Source: Candidatus Bipolaricaulota bacterium
Lineage (GTDB): Bacteria; Bipolaricaulota; Bipolaricaulia; UBA7950; UBA9294
Length of the DNA stretch: 50,883 bases
Direction of reading: 5' to 3'
NCBI GenBank assembly: GCA_018817505.1
Contig: JAHITR010000056.1
Location: 1 to 50,883 of the forward strand
A model generated the notes under the pieces. The model saw only the letters and a program-made list of their open reading frames with translations. It was not told the DNA's origin and made no database searches. Of the stretch, positions 41,908 through 50,531 are shown one piece after another; positions within the stretch are counted from its first letter, which is position 1, and each line of letters opens with the position of its first letter. Both the position numbers and the translations under genes were made by a program.

Positions 41908-42220
41908 AGTTCTCCTTTCACTATTTTTCCTGGCGACGATCACGCAGCTCAGTCTGCAGGGCATGCGGCAAGAATTGTCCGGGAGATGCTGGCTGGTTCG
42001 CTGTTCATCCCAAGTTTCGTGCCGAGTTCGTGAACCCAACATGCACATTCGTCAGGTCGTTCGCTGCCTCGTAGCAGGAACTGGCTGCTTCAATCGGCGC
42101 TATGTTGCCGCTTCTCCCATACGGCGGCCTTCGTAGGCCAACCGCGTCGAAGCAACAAAGAGTGACCCGGAATTCCCAGCCATGAAAGGCATGCCGCGTG
42201 GCACGTAGGGGAACGTTCGA
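41908..42220. other. Gene-free stretch between the CPBP-like gene and the nitroreductase
   Basis: 313 bases with no supported gene. It should contain the promoter of the CPBP-like gene; I could not assign one. No repeat of note. Confidence 0.45.
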
Positions 42221-42787
42221 TCAGCTCTCCTCAGGGATCCCGTCCCATGATTCGTATCGGACAATCTCATTCATGGTCTTCCTCGGGCGCGGAGCCGGTC
42301 GATTTTCGGAGTAGCCGACCGTAATAACCGCGACCACGTATTTGTCTTCGGGAATGGCAAGCACCGGTCGGATCTCCGATTGTGTAAACCAGGCGACCCA
42401 ACACGTTGACAATCCAATCGCTTGTGCCTGCAGCACGAGGTGCTCTATGGCAATCGCTGTACAGCGAATGACGCGCTTGACTTCTGGCTCTGTGCTGTGT
42501 TCGTCAATGGACAGCTCTCGAACCTCGGAATACTGAGCTTGTACGTCAGCGATGCAGACGATGTGGACCGGCGCTTGGTTCATCCATTGTTGATTGTGAC
42601 AGGCCTGGACAATTCGCGCTCTTGCCTCGTCCGAGCGAACGACAATGAATCGCCAGGGTTGCGTATTGGATCCCGATGGAGCAAGCCGAGCCGCTTCAAG
42701 GATTTCCTCAACGACGCCTGTGGGCACTTCCTGATTGGTATACGTCCGGATGCTTCGACGATCTTGAATCACTTCGAAAATGCTCAT
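42221..42787 (-). CDS. Nitroreductase family flavoprotein
   Basis: The 188-residue FMN-dependent oxidoreductase has EVIQDRRSIRTYTNQEVP (FMN phosphate contacts) and ARLAPSGSNTQPWRFIVVR, both nitroreductase hallmarks. GLSTCWVAWFTQSEIRPVLAIPEDKYVVAVITVGY follows near the C-terminus. The substrate (nitro compound, quinone or other) is unknown. ATG 42787 has AAGGAAG five bases upstream. It lies 171 bases downstream of the aconitase-X module on the same strand but is probably separate. Confidence 0.9.
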   Translation of the reverse strand: MSIFEVIQDRRSIRTYTNQEVPTGVVEEILEAARLAPSGSNTQPWRFIVVRSDEARARIVQACHNQQWMNQAPVHIVCIADVQAQYSEVRELSIDEHSTEPEVKRVIRCTAIAIEHLVLQAQAIGLSTCWVAWFTQSEIRPVLAIPEDKYVVAVITVGYSENRPAPRPRKTMNEIVRYESWDGIPEES

Positions 42788-42958
42788 TGGTTCTTCCTTT
42801 GTCGCAGTCCTTGATTGATCTTGCCCCGGAGAGTCTTGCCTCATCTTCTGAGTCCAGCTCGCAGTCTATACCGATTTTCACCAGAACTCGAATCCAATGA
42901 GGCGAAAAGCCCACGGCAATCGGTCTCGAGGAATCGCAGAGGGTGAAGACACCCTCAC

Positions 42959-43378
42959 CTACTCTGCAGAACAGATGTTTCCGTCAGCCGTGATATGAAT
43001 TGCCGCTCCATCAGAGAGTGAAGAAAACCCGTCTTCGGATACGAGCAGGACAGGCAACACCACATCATACAACTCCCTCGCGATGATCGAGCCGAGCGCC
43101 AGAATGGGTGACGGATAGCGCGTGATGATGGCTGCTGGACCCTTGCCAATCCGGACGAGTTCCAACAGGACGGCACTGCCTGTACTCGAACCCTTTTCCG
43201 AAGGGAGAACGAACACTCTGCCAACGACGGACTCTCCAAACCGATCATGACGATGATCAATGATCTCTCCCGTCTGGGGATCAATGCCGCCCCATAGACT
43301 AAGCGGACGTCGGGATAGAAGGATCGATCCGTGCGTTTCTCCCGGGATGATCGGACATGCTGTGGCAAGAACTACCAT
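42959..43378 (-). CDS. Aconitase X small (swivel) subunit
   Basis: The 139-residue protein matches the swivel-domain subunit of aconitase X (DUF126): LWGGIDPQTGEIIDHRHDRFGESVVGRVFVLPSEKGSSTGSAVLLELVRIGKGPAAIITRYPSPILALGSIIARELY, including the substrate-binding Ser loop GSSTGS. It works with the large subunit encoded just upstream, with which it overlaps by seven bases. The module is expected to dehydrate a hydroxylated substrate, most likely cis-3-hydroxy-L-proline given the third gene. Confidence 0.88.
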   Translation of the reverse strand: MVVLATACPIIPGETHGSILLSRRPLSLWGGIDPQTGEIIDHRHDRFGESVVGRVFVLPSEKGSSTGSAVLLELVRIGKGPAAIITRYPSPILALGSIIARELYDVVLPVLLVSEDGFSSLSDGAAIHITADGNICSAE

Positions 43379-44643
43379 GGATTGCTCCTTCCCGGGGCCT
43401 TGCCAGTCACAGCGGCACTAACACAGCTTCGAAGCGAGCCAAAATGCACACGTACGTCCAGTTCTCCCGGAGCGTAGTACGCGCACTTGCCGGAGTTCGT
43501 CATGATCGCTTGAGCGTCGTGCGCCACCACGGGCGAGTGGAAGGGACACGTATCTCGCACCAGAGTGACGCCGAATTGTTGGAGTGGATTGAGAAGGCCT
43601 CCCCGTCGCGCCAATTCGATGCTGGTGGCGCTCGCGAACGCGAGGAACTGCACATTTTCATGCACGCCGGAAGCACCGCTGTCGCGAATCGCCTCAACTA
43701 GCGCCTCGAATTCCGCGTAGCTGAGGTGAGGACATCCGAGGATCACCACACCGATGGATTCACCCTCAACGGAATCGGACAGCTCATCCCATGCGTCCCG
43801 CAGCTGCCGCGGTCCGACACGGCAGGACTCGAGCGGATCTTGTCCCTGGCAAGCAGACGGCAAGTCAGGTGCTTCGGGGGTCAAGCCCGCGATGTGAAAC
43901 AGCCCGACTGATCCTGCTGAAGCGGCCGCAGCACCAAACGCCTTGAACATGTCGTTGGAGGGGCGCATGGGCGGCAGGCCATCGATCACAGGAACGTTTT
44001 CCCCTACAAGGCTTCCGACCAGCGAGCCAAACGCTGCCCAGGCCGCCGGAGTCGCCCAATCCGCTGGGGTCGTCTCCTCGAGGTGAAGATGAAACGTTGC
44101 GCGGCGGTTCTCAAGACAATGCAGTCCAGAAAACGGCGCACGGCCGGTGATGGCCGCGCAGATATCCAGATAGTCGGCGTAGCGGTTTGTGCGCGCACCA
44201 AGAACTGAATTGGCATAGACGACAGCGTTGGATTCTCCCCAGGCGATCTGCTGACCGAACCGTGGCGTCAAATACCCCTGATAAGGCGCACACGTCCACG
44301 CGGGGATACATCCCAGCTTCAGATAGGCATTTGCGATTTGGGTCGAGACCTGGGCGAACTCACACGGAACGCCAAGCGCTTCCCAGTTCTCCAAATCGAG
44401 CGACACCATGCTTAGCGTTGTGGGAACGGAGACGCGTCCTTCGTGCATGGCCAGATGGTTTACGAGATCTAGACTCGACTGGCTCATCAACGCGCAGGCA
44501 TCGATATGTGCCTGTTCGACGGAGACCAACTCGTCCGCGCCGACAGCCTCTGCCATGCGCACGATCACCGACATGGCAAATCGTGCCGCTTCGCCTCGGC
44601 TTCCATCGAGCATGGCACGATCCGATCGCTCAAGCCTCACCAT
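43372..44643 (-). CDS. Aconitase X large (catalytic) subunit
   Basis: The 423-residue protein matches the DUF521/aconitase-X catalytic subunit. It contains VSVPTTLSMVSLDLENW near residue 70, then TCAPYQGYLTPRFGQQIAWGESNAVVYANSVLGARTNR. Three conserved cysteines are candidate Fe-S ligands: Cys118 (TCAPY), Cys304 (GCPH) and Cys366 (DTCPF). The frame is open to 44928, but ATG 44643 begins where the family does (MVRLERSDRAMLDGSRG) and has GAGG upstream. It is 28 bases from the ornithine-cyclodeaminase-like gene, so the three genes form one operon. Phosphomevalonate dehydratase is the alternative role but less likely here. Confidence 0.9.
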   Translation of the reverse strand: MVRLERSDRAMLDGSRGEAARFAMSVIVRMAEAVGADELVSVEQAHIDACALMSQSSLDLVNHLAMHEGRVSVPTTLSMVSLDLENWEALGVPCEFAQVSTQIANAYLKLGCIPAWTCAPYQGYLTPRFGQQIAWGESNAVVYANSVLGARTNRYADYLDICAAITGRAPFSGLHCLENRRATFHLHLEETTPADWATPAAWAAFGSLVGSLVGENVPVIDGLPPMRPSNDMFKAFGAAAASAGSVGLFHIAGLTPEAPDLPSACQGQDPLESCRVGPRQLRDAWDELSDSVEGESIGVVILGCPHLSYAEFEALVEAIRDSGASGVHENVQFLAFASATSIELARRGGLLNPLQQFGVTLVRDTCPFHSPVVAHDAQAIMTNSGKCAYYAPGELDVRVHFGSLRSCVSAAVTGKAPGRSNPW

Positions 44644-44671
44644 GCTCGCCTCTTGAACCTTGCCATCACAC

Positions 44672-45655
44672 TCATCGCGGCCACGCCGTGCCAATTCCGA
44701 GCTGTTGCGCGCGATCGACGACTTCCTTGGCCACAACGACGTCTTCCAAGGCGATTCCGAGATTGCAGGCAAACGTACGTTGGGAAGAATCCGTCCGTCC
44801 AGTCTGTTTGCCGGAAACCAGATCAGCCAATTCCAGGACGATTGCCGGAAGGCCTGGCAAATACCCTTCCCGTTGATGTGACGAGACCTGCGCGACATCG
44901 TCCGTGCACAATACGTCCATCTCAGCAAGCGCTTTCGGATGCCAGTAAGAGGCGTAGTCGATCGAAACGGCGAACGCTCCCTGTCGTAGCCAGCCTGACT
45001 GAATTGTCGCGTGTGGAGGATTGGTGATGGGGCCAGCCGTCACCACCATATCGCACGTCTCGACCACTTGGCGAGCCGAGCTTGCTGGCACGACATCAAT
45101 GCCATGCAGATCAAACATTTCTGCAACAAACCGCTGGGTGATGTCTGTGTTGAGATCGAATGCGACCACACGACGCAGGGCGAACTCGCTGGCGAATGCG
45201 TTCACATGACTGCGGCCCTGCACCCCACAGCCAAGGATACCAAGTGTGTCTGAATCGGGTCGCGCGAGGAACCGTGCGGCCAGAACTGAAGCCGCTGCTG
45301 TGCGAGCTGCGGTAATCACGGTCCCATCGAGCACCGCCTTGGGCAACCCCGTATTGCAGTCATTGACAATCATCAGACCGCTCACTTGAGGAAGTCCAAG
45401 GGATGCGTTTCCTGGATAAGCAGCTACCCATTTGACTCCAGCGGCCGACATCGCAGGGACGCTGGCTGGCATGGCGTGCAAGAAGGATCCGCTCTTGGGA
45501 TGAATCCCCAGTTTCGGCGGCATCTCCGTCTCGCCCTGTGCCTTGTGGCCAAACATCGCCTCAAGCAATTGAAGGAGTTCGGAAGGTGCGGGCAAGACAC
45601 AGGCAACGTCTGCGGCTGACAGGTAGATCAATTCATCTCGGTTCAATACACACAT
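44672..45655 (-). CDS. Ornithine cyclodeaminase/mu-crystallin family reductase
   Basis: The 327-residue NAD(P)-dependent protein has the Rossmann loop GILGCGVQGRSH near residue 138 and the family regions VKWVAAYPGNASLGLPQVSGLMIVND and DGTVITAARTAAASVLAARFLA. In bacteria, relatives beside aconitase X reduce delta-1-pyrroline-2-carboxylate to L-proline, which fits this operon: aconitase X would make the pyrroline from cis-3-hydroxy-L-proline. True ornithine cyclodeaminase activity is possible but not favoured. First gene of the operon. Confidence 0.88.
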   Translation of the reverse strand: MCVLNRDELIYLSAADVACVLPAPSELLQLLEAMFGHKAQGETEMPPKLGIHPKSGSFLHAMPASVPAMSAAGVKWVAAYPGNASLGLPQVSGLMIVNDCNTGLPKAVLDGTVITAARTAAASVLAARFLARPDSDTLGILGCGVQGRSHVNAFASEFALRRVVAFDLNTDITQRFVAEMFDLHGIDVVPASSARQVVETCDMVVTAGPITNPPHATIQSGWLRQGAFAVSIDYASYWHPKALAEMDVLCTDDVAQVSSHQREGYLPGLPAIVLELADLVSGKQTGRTDSSQRTFACNLGIALEDVVVAKEVVDRAQQLGIGTAWPR

Positions 45656-45986
45656 CTCCCGTCGATCAGAAGGATTGTGCCAGCTGGGTTGGGTAAGGGC
45701 AAGGGATCGTCCTCGGCTGCCAGAAAGAGCCAGTGGCAGATCACAGGATCAAAGAATACCTGCCCCAACTCACAAGAATCAGAGCCTCGTCTTCAGCTGA
45801 TGTTGGCAGTCTGGATGCCGGAGAGATAGAAGAACAAGACGTAACCATTCGCATTGCACCCAGGCATGGTTCGTCCCACCCGAGATTGCAGTTGCACTTG
45901 CCTCACCTAGAGTCAATGAGTCGACCGTGTAGACGTGTTGGGATGGCTGCTGTATAGTTGCTCGCTTTTTGCGAGGAGTGGATCCC
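45656..45986. other. Divergent intergenic region before the ABC exporter
   Basis: 331 bases. The right end holds a candidate promoter and a small CTCGC/GCGAG dyad (45961-45975) before the ABC ATPase gene. The left part carries the unassigned promoter of the aconitase-X operon. No gene supported. Confidence 0.5.
45930..45958 (+). promoter_or_regulatory. Possible promoter of the ABC exporter operon
   Basis: TAGACG (45930-45935) and TATAGT (45953-45958) are 17 bases apart. The predicted start falls in the CTCGC-TTTTT-GCGAG dyad just before the AGGAG ribosome site. Confidence 0.45.
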
Positions 45987-46910
45987 ATGATTCGAGCAGA
46001 TCGACTGACGAGAGCGTTCGGCACGCGCGTGGCCGTGGACGCACTGACGTTTGAGGCTCAGCCAGGGGAGATCCTCGGATTGCTCGGACCGAATGGCGCA
46101 GGCAAGACGACAACGCTTCGCATGCTGGCAGGGATTATCGCCCCGACCTCGGGCACCGCGTCGGTAGCTGGAATCGATCCAGGCCAACACCTCGAGCGGA
46201 TTCATGAGCACATCGGCTTCTTGACCGAATCTCCGGGCTTTTATGAGCGTCTGTCTGCGGCCCGCAATCTCGCCTACTTCGCCGCCTTCTACCCGAATCT
46301 TGATGTGGCCAACGCAGTGAGAGCAAGTCTAAGAACGATGGGATTGCTCGATCGTGCCCACGACAAGGTAGGCACGTTTTCCAAGGGGATGAAGCAGAAG
46401 CTCGCTCTGGCAAGAACGCTGCTCCATCAGCCCGAGGTGCTGTTTCTCGATGAACCGACGTCTGGACTGGATCCTGAGGCCGCCAAGAACCTTCGCGAGC
46501 TTATCCTGCAGCTCAAAGGGGAGGGGCGAACGATTCTGTTGTCGACGCACAATCTGTCCGAAGCCGAGGCAATTTGCGACCGCATCGGCGTCTTCCAAAC
46601 ACGGTTGGTCGCCCTTGACACAACGGAGGCGCTTCGCGATCGCCAATTCGCACCCCAAGTCCGAGTCGAAATCCGCAACATGACGAATGACTTGATCGCC
46701 GCCATCTCCGCCGAAGTTTTTGTCAACACGGCTTCACGTGACCTCCAAGATCCGTCGACGTTGATCGTTTCTCTGCAAGACATCGACCGGGATCGCCCCA
46801 AACTGGTGTCCCGCTTGGTCTCGCTGGGAGCAGAGGTCCTGCAAGTTCGCGAGGATGAGCGCTCGTTGGAAGACGTTTACCTCAGCCTTGTGAGGGAGGA
46901 CACGCCATGA
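45987..46910 (+). CDS. ABC exporter ATP-binding protein
   Basis: The 307-residue ATPase has Walker A GPNGAGKTTT, the signature FSKGMKQKLALARTLL, Walker B VLFLDEPTSGLDPEA and the switch His LLSTHNLSEAE. It belongs to the ABC-2/NatA-like exporter class. A long C-terminal extension (about 215-307) is common in this class. The start ATG 45987 has AGGAG eight bases upstream. It overlaps the permease gene by four bases. Confidence 0.93.
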   Translation: MIRADRLTRAFGTRVAVDALTFEAQPGEILGLLGPNGAGKTTTLRMLAGIIAPTSGTASVAGIDPGQHLERIHEHIGFLTESPGFYERLSAARNLAYFAAFYPNLDVANAVRASLRTMGLLDRAHDKVGTFSKGMKQKLALARTLLHQPEVLFLDEPTSGLDPEAAKNLRELILQLKGEGRTILLSTHNLSEAEAICDRIGVFQTRLVALDTTEALRDRQFAPQVRVEIRNMTNDLIAAISAEVFVNTASRDLQDPSTLIVSLQDIDRDRPKLVSRLVSLGAEVLQVREDERSLEDVYLSLVREDTP

Positions 46911-47680
46911 GATACCGCATAACCAACGTCTTGCGAATGGAATGGGCGGGTATGGCTCGGACACCGAGCAGTCTCTTGTTCCTGGTGGTGATTCCCATCA
47001 TCCTGATCGGTCAGGCGCTGTTGCTCTCCTGGCTTCTTCCGCGCTACGTCAATCCCTCTCTCATCGCAGTGACGATTCCACAGGGAAGCAATCTCGATGC
47101 CACGGACGGCTTCCGCCTGCTCATCCTTAGCCAATTCCAGTTCTTCGTCCTGCTGATTCCCGCAATGATCGCCAATGTGTTCGCCACGCAGAGCATTGTC
47201 GAGGAGAAGATGAACCGAACATTGGAGCCGTTGCTGGCCACCCCCGTGCGCACCTGGGAATTGCTGGTCGGCAAGATTTTCGCCGGGGCCGTTCCGGCAT
47301 TGGCCGCGGCCTGGGCAAGTACGGGGCTATTCATCCTGCTGGCCACGTTGCTGGGGTGGAGATCACTGTTCCCCTACGTCCTGAACGCGACGTGGGCCAT
47401 CTCGCTGTTTGTGTTGATGCCCGCTGTCTCTCTGCTGAGCTTTGCCGTCGGGGTGATCGGCTCCTCCCGCGCTCGCGACGCCAAGGGAGCCCAGGGCCTG
47501 GCCGTGCTCGTCGTGCTGCCGATCTTTGCGTTGATCTTCCTGCAGGTCAGCGGATTGATGTGGTTCACCCCGCTATCGACCACGCTCCTGTCGCTTGGCT
47601 TCATCGCGATTGACGTGCTGATGGTACGTATCGCCGTGCGGCTGTTCGCCCGCGAGTCCATCGTCATCCGCTGGCGATAG
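46907..47680 (+). CDS. ABC-2 type exporter permease
   Basis: The 257-residue membrane protein has about six helices and an ABC-2 profile: a short cytoplasmic start (RITNVLRMEWAGMARTPSSLL), a first extracytoplasmic loop, and the helix region SIVEEKMNRTLEPLLATPVRTWELLVGKI, the conserved coupling area. It pairs with the ATPase encoded just upstream (ATGA overlap). The exported substrate is unknown. Confidence 0.9.
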   Translation: MRYRITNVLRMEWAGMARTPSSLLFLVVIPIILIGQALLLSWLLPRYVNPSLIAVTIPQGSNLDATDGFRLLILSQFQFFVLLIPAMIANVFATQSIVEEKMNRTLEPLLATPVRTWELLVGKIFAGAVPALAAAWASTGLFILLATLLGWRSLFPYVLNATWAISLFVLMPAVSLLSFAVGVIGSSRARDAKGAQGLAVLVVLPIFALIFLQVSGLMWFTPLSTTLLSLGFIAIDVLMVRIAVRLFARESIVIRWR

Positions 47681-47830
47681 TCCGCAGCGTCAACGATTCC
47701 TCTTCAAGCTCTTCGCGGTAGCGTTCTGTTCTCGATGCCCCGCAAGGTCAAAGAACAAGCCGTGGCCCCGAGGCATCGAGAGCCATCCAACTGGCGGCGC
47801 GGACGCCGTCAGGCTGCAGTCTGCAGCGAC

Positions 47831-49132
47831 TCATAGATTCGTGCGCAAGGCTGCTTGCACCTTGGCCATGTGCTCGTCGCTCACATCGGCTTTCAGGGCG
47901 AAGTCCGGCCAGTGCCGCATCACGGCGATCACGCGATCGATCATCTCGTTTGCGCGTGCTTGCTTGATGCCGGCGGCGCTTGCCAGGGCGATCAGATCTT
48001 CGCGATCCATGTCCACCCACTTGCCGTGGATGCTCATCTGGTGTCGGTTTGTCCACGCGCCTGCAGGGTTGTAGGCGTAGGTGATGTCAAACGCGGGAGA
48101 CAATCGCCATTCGCCGCGCCGATTCATCAGGAAGGCGATGTTCTTGACGTGATCGTCTTGGTTGCGGCCGACGACATTGAATACCGCGCGTAGCACCTGC
48201 TGTTCCAAGTCCTCACGCGGCAGGCTCAGCTGCCGCATCACCTGGATTGCTTGCTCGTAGGAATACGCGCCTGCGTGATTGAAGTCGACGTGTGCGATGG
48301 CGCCCAACGACTGAAGGTGGCGTTTGCCTCCGTCGGCCGTCCGGTCGAACCGCTTGGTCATGAAGTGGCTACGCCCGCCTTCATGGAGAAGTCGGCACGG
48401 CATCATGTGAATGCCCGCCTCAACTGCCATGAGATGGTAGGCGTATTCGATCTTCCCGTACCCCTTGGGGTCTGCCAGCTCCTTGTCACGATTGTTGGAG
48501 ATGCCATCGAACTTGAGCAGCCAGTGCTCGAAGCCTGCGGCAGCATCGATCTGACCCGAGCGAAACTCACCAGTTTCAGGATTCCAGGCAAGAATTGCCT
48601 TAGCGCGTGCCCCCCCGGCTGACGTTCCAACTCGAAGAATGTCTTGCATCGCCTTGCCATCGTCTTCGCCCGCCAGCACACCGCTGAGACTAGAGCGTTC
48701 GTCAAGCACTCGATTCACAAGCTCAACCAGATTGGCAAGATCGATCGTGCTAGTGCTCGAAGGCGGGCCGAGCACGGCCGGTTCGAATTCGAGCGCCCCC
48801 ATGCCCCGATGGCCAACGTAGCACAGGCGCTCCACCGGATGGAAGCTGCCCGGTGCCCGCCCTTGGGCAGCGAGCCATGCATCAATGAGGGCATTGCCGA
48901 ATCGATCCGGGAGGGAGTCGGCAAGCAACCCGGGCAATCCTCGAAACGTGCCTCGGGCGAGTGCCGGAAATTCGTACGGGAACTCGGCAAGCGGCATCAT
49001 CAGTGGCGCCAGTTGAATGCCGCTGTTCAAGAACTCCGGCGTGTACTGGAAGACGGCGACTTCCCGATCATCCAACCAGGTGACCGCGCCGATGGCTCGC
49101 CCCCACAGGATGACGCGCGCGTCGTTATTCAT
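47831..49132 (-). CDS. hipA: HipA-type serine/threonine kinase toxin
   Basis: The 433-residue protein has an N-terminal HipA domain (ILWGRAIGAVTWLDDREVAVFQYTPEFLNSG, RGLPGLLADSLPDRFGN). Its kinase core has the glycine-rich loop GTSAGGARAK at 169-178, with Ser171 at the autophosphorylation position. The catalytic Asp326 lies in NQDDHVKN and the metal-binding Asp349 in SPAFDITYAY. It probably phosphorylates a tRNA synthetase to slow growth, as E. coli HipA does. ATG 49132 overlaps the hipB stop by eight bases; the longer upstream frame lies wholly inside hipB. Confidence 0.92.
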   Translation of the reverse strand: MNNDARVILWGRAIGAVTWLDDREVAVFQYTPEFLNSGIQLAPLMMPLAEFPYEFPALARGTFRGLPGLLADSLPDRFGNALIDAWLAAQGRAPGSFHPVERLCYVGHRGMGALEFEPAVLGPPSSTSTIDLANLVELVNRVLDERSSLSGVLAGEDDGKAMQDILRVGTSAGGARAKAILAWNPETGEFRSGQIDAAAGFEHWLLKFDGISNNRDKELADPKGYGKIEYAYHLMAVEAGIHMMPCRLLHEGGRSHFMTKRFDRTADGGKRHLQSLGAIAHVDFNHAGAYSYEQAIQVMRQLSLPREDLEQQVLRAVFNVVGRNQDDHVKNIAFLMNRRGEWRLSPAFDITYAYNPAGAWTNRHQMSIHGKWVDMDREDLIALASAAGIKQARANEMIDRVIAVMRHWPDFALKADVSDEHMAKVQAALRTNL

Positions 49133-49493
49133 GGCCGGCCTTGTCGTCGCCCCATGCCCACGTCGCGTCCTCGCTCTTGGATTGAGTGGGCCGCGCACGC
49201 TTGCGTTCCTTGCCCGTTCTGCCCATGCGTTCGACAGGCCGCACCGTCGGATCGGGAAGTAGTGACTCCAGGTTTCCTTGGACACCCAGAGCGGCGAGAA
49301 CGCGGATGAAGGTGTCCAGGGACACGCCTTGACCCTTCTCAAGGCGCCGGATGGTTCTGAGCGACACGCCGGATTCCTTGGCAACCTGAGCCTGCGTCAT
49401 GTTGCGGGCAAGCCGAATGTGCTCCAGTTGGCTGCCAAGCGCAGCCTCGATTTGATCACTCGCTGCAAGAGAGAAATCTATTTTATAGGCCAT
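49125..49493 (-). CDS. hipB: HipB-type antitoxin (XRE repressor)
   Basis: The 122-residue protein has an XRE helix-turn-helix at about residues 25-72 (LEHIRLARNMTQAQVAKESGVSLRTIRRLEKGQGVSLDTFIRVLAALG). A charged C-terminal tail of about 45 residues may contact HipA. The start is ATG 49493 (a TTG is just before it) with GAGG upstream. It is the first gene of hipBA and should bind the operator at 49517-49532, repressing its own promoter. Confidence 0.9.
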   Translation of the reverse strand: MAYKIDFSLAASDQIEAALGSQLEHIRLARNMTQAQVAKESGVSLRTIRRLEKGQGVSLDTFIRVLAALGVQGNLESLLPDPTVRPVERMGRTGKERKRARPTQSKSEDATWAWGDDKAGHE

Positions 49494-49516
49494 CAATTGC
49501 CTCTTTGAATTCGTTT

Positions 49517-49532
49517 TGCCATCTTATCGGCA
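49517..49532 (-). promoter_or_regulatory. Candidate HipB operator
   Basis: TGCC-N8-GGCA dyad (TGCCATCTTATCGGCA) immediately downstream of the -10 box and overlapping the expected start. The 4-8-4 layout resembles the E. coli HipB operator TATCC-N8-GGATA. Confidence 0.6.
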
Positions 49533-49561
49533 TAATATGTCCTCTTGCGTACCTTTGTCAA
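49532..49561 (-). promoter_or_regulatory. hipBA promoter
   Basis: Minus-strand perfect -35 TTGACA (49561-49556) and -10 TATTAT (49537-49532) are separated by 18 bases, about 40 bases before the hipB ATG. Confidence 0.75.
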
Positions 49562-50005
49562 GACACATCAATCAGCTTCTATCAGCCATTTATTGCCTCC
49601 TGGACGCCCGCAACAGCGATTAGTGGCCTGATCTTGCCGCTTAAATACCGTCCGCGTTTCCAGAAGATCGAGAGCCTGGAGATGCAGATACGCCGGAGGG
49701 CTCACACCATGAAGGGCACGAAAGGATTGAGCAGGGGAAGAACTGCCACGTGAGAAGGTCCGGTCAGAAGCTTCTCCAACCAACTCAAGGAGTTGGCAGG
49801 CGTATGGAGGCGCAGAGGCGGAGCACAGATTTCCTGCCATGGACAACGGGGAATGCCAAAGCCATCAAGCACTTCGTCATGCTCCTCATGGTGTAGTCCC
49901 GCGTCAGTCGGCTGGCAAAACTCAGGGAACAAGATTCCCCCCCAAGATTGGGTTTGATTTCACAAGCCACAACGCTAGAGTGCTATTCGTGATTAGGGAG
50001 GCAGA

Positions 50006-50464
50006 ATGAATGCAGAGAATGAGATCCCTCGGCCCGACGAACAAGATTCGACCAAGTCATCCAGACGGCATGGCATCGGACGTGTCCTAGCAGTACTACT
50101 CGCAGGTGCAATCGCCCTTGTTGGCGGCTTCGTGAACGGATCCAACTATGGCGGCAACTACGCCCCTGATCTCTCCTTTCTTGGATCGCCAGGCTATGAA
50201 GGAGGAGCCCTCATGGGCGGGATGGTAGCGGCAGTTACCATACTGCTGATCGCCGGACTCTCAATTGGTCTGCAACGCCGCGGCGTTGCAGCGCTTTCCA
50301 CTGTCGGCGCGCTTGCCGGGATTGTGTTAGTTCCGCCGATGCTATTCCCATCGATCGCCCCATCCGAAGCCCTTTTCGCGCTGAGTTACATAGGAAGCGG
50401 CGTTGTTGGCGCACTCATTGGTACAGCAATCGGTGCGTTGGTATTCTCACCAAGAGGGCAATGA
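50006..50464 (+). CDS. Four-helix membrane protein, unknown function
   Basis: The 152-residue protein has a charged cytoplasmic start (about 1-22) and about four glycine-rich membrane helices: RVLAVLLAGAIALVGGFVNG, GGMVAAVTILLIAGLSIGLQ, LSTVGALAGIVLVPPMLF and GSGVVGALIGTAIGALVF. A Tyr/Asn/Gly loop (GSNYGGNYAPDLSFLG) lies between the first two. The ribosome site GGGAGG sits four bases before the ATG. No family recognised. Confidence 0.68.
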   Translation: MNAENEIPRPDEQDSTKSSRRHGIGRVLAVLLAGAIALVGGFVNGSNYGGNYAPDLSFLGSPGYEGGALMGGMVAAVTILLIAGLSIGLQRRGVAALSTVGALAGIVLVPPMLFPSIAPSEALFALSYIGSGVVGALIGTAIGALVFSPRGQ

Positions 50465-50531
50465 TCTGGCTTGATGAATTTGCTTGCAAGACCCTCACCG
50501 TCAAGAATCCAGACTGACAGCGGAGTCTAAG

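Larger units (their letters stand above)
49497..50005. other. Intergenic region with the hipBA promoter and an unassigned remainder
   Basis: 509 bases. The left 65 bases carry the hipBA promoter and operator. In the rest (about 49562-50005) two overlapping minus-strand open frames, about 90 and 75 residues, have no ribosome site and no recognised domain. They could be decayed gene remnants. The promoter of the downstream plus-strand gene was not located. Confidence 0.4.

Noticed and set aside
42221-45655. Nitroreductase as a fourth member of the aconitase-X operon
   Set aside because: A gap of about 170 bases separates it and no known step of the pathway needs a nitroreductase.
47813-47827. 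GCTGCAG-T-CTGCAGC palindrome before the hipA stop
   Set aside because: Short, no T-run, and 15-base palindromes of this kind can arise by chance; not listed as a terminator.
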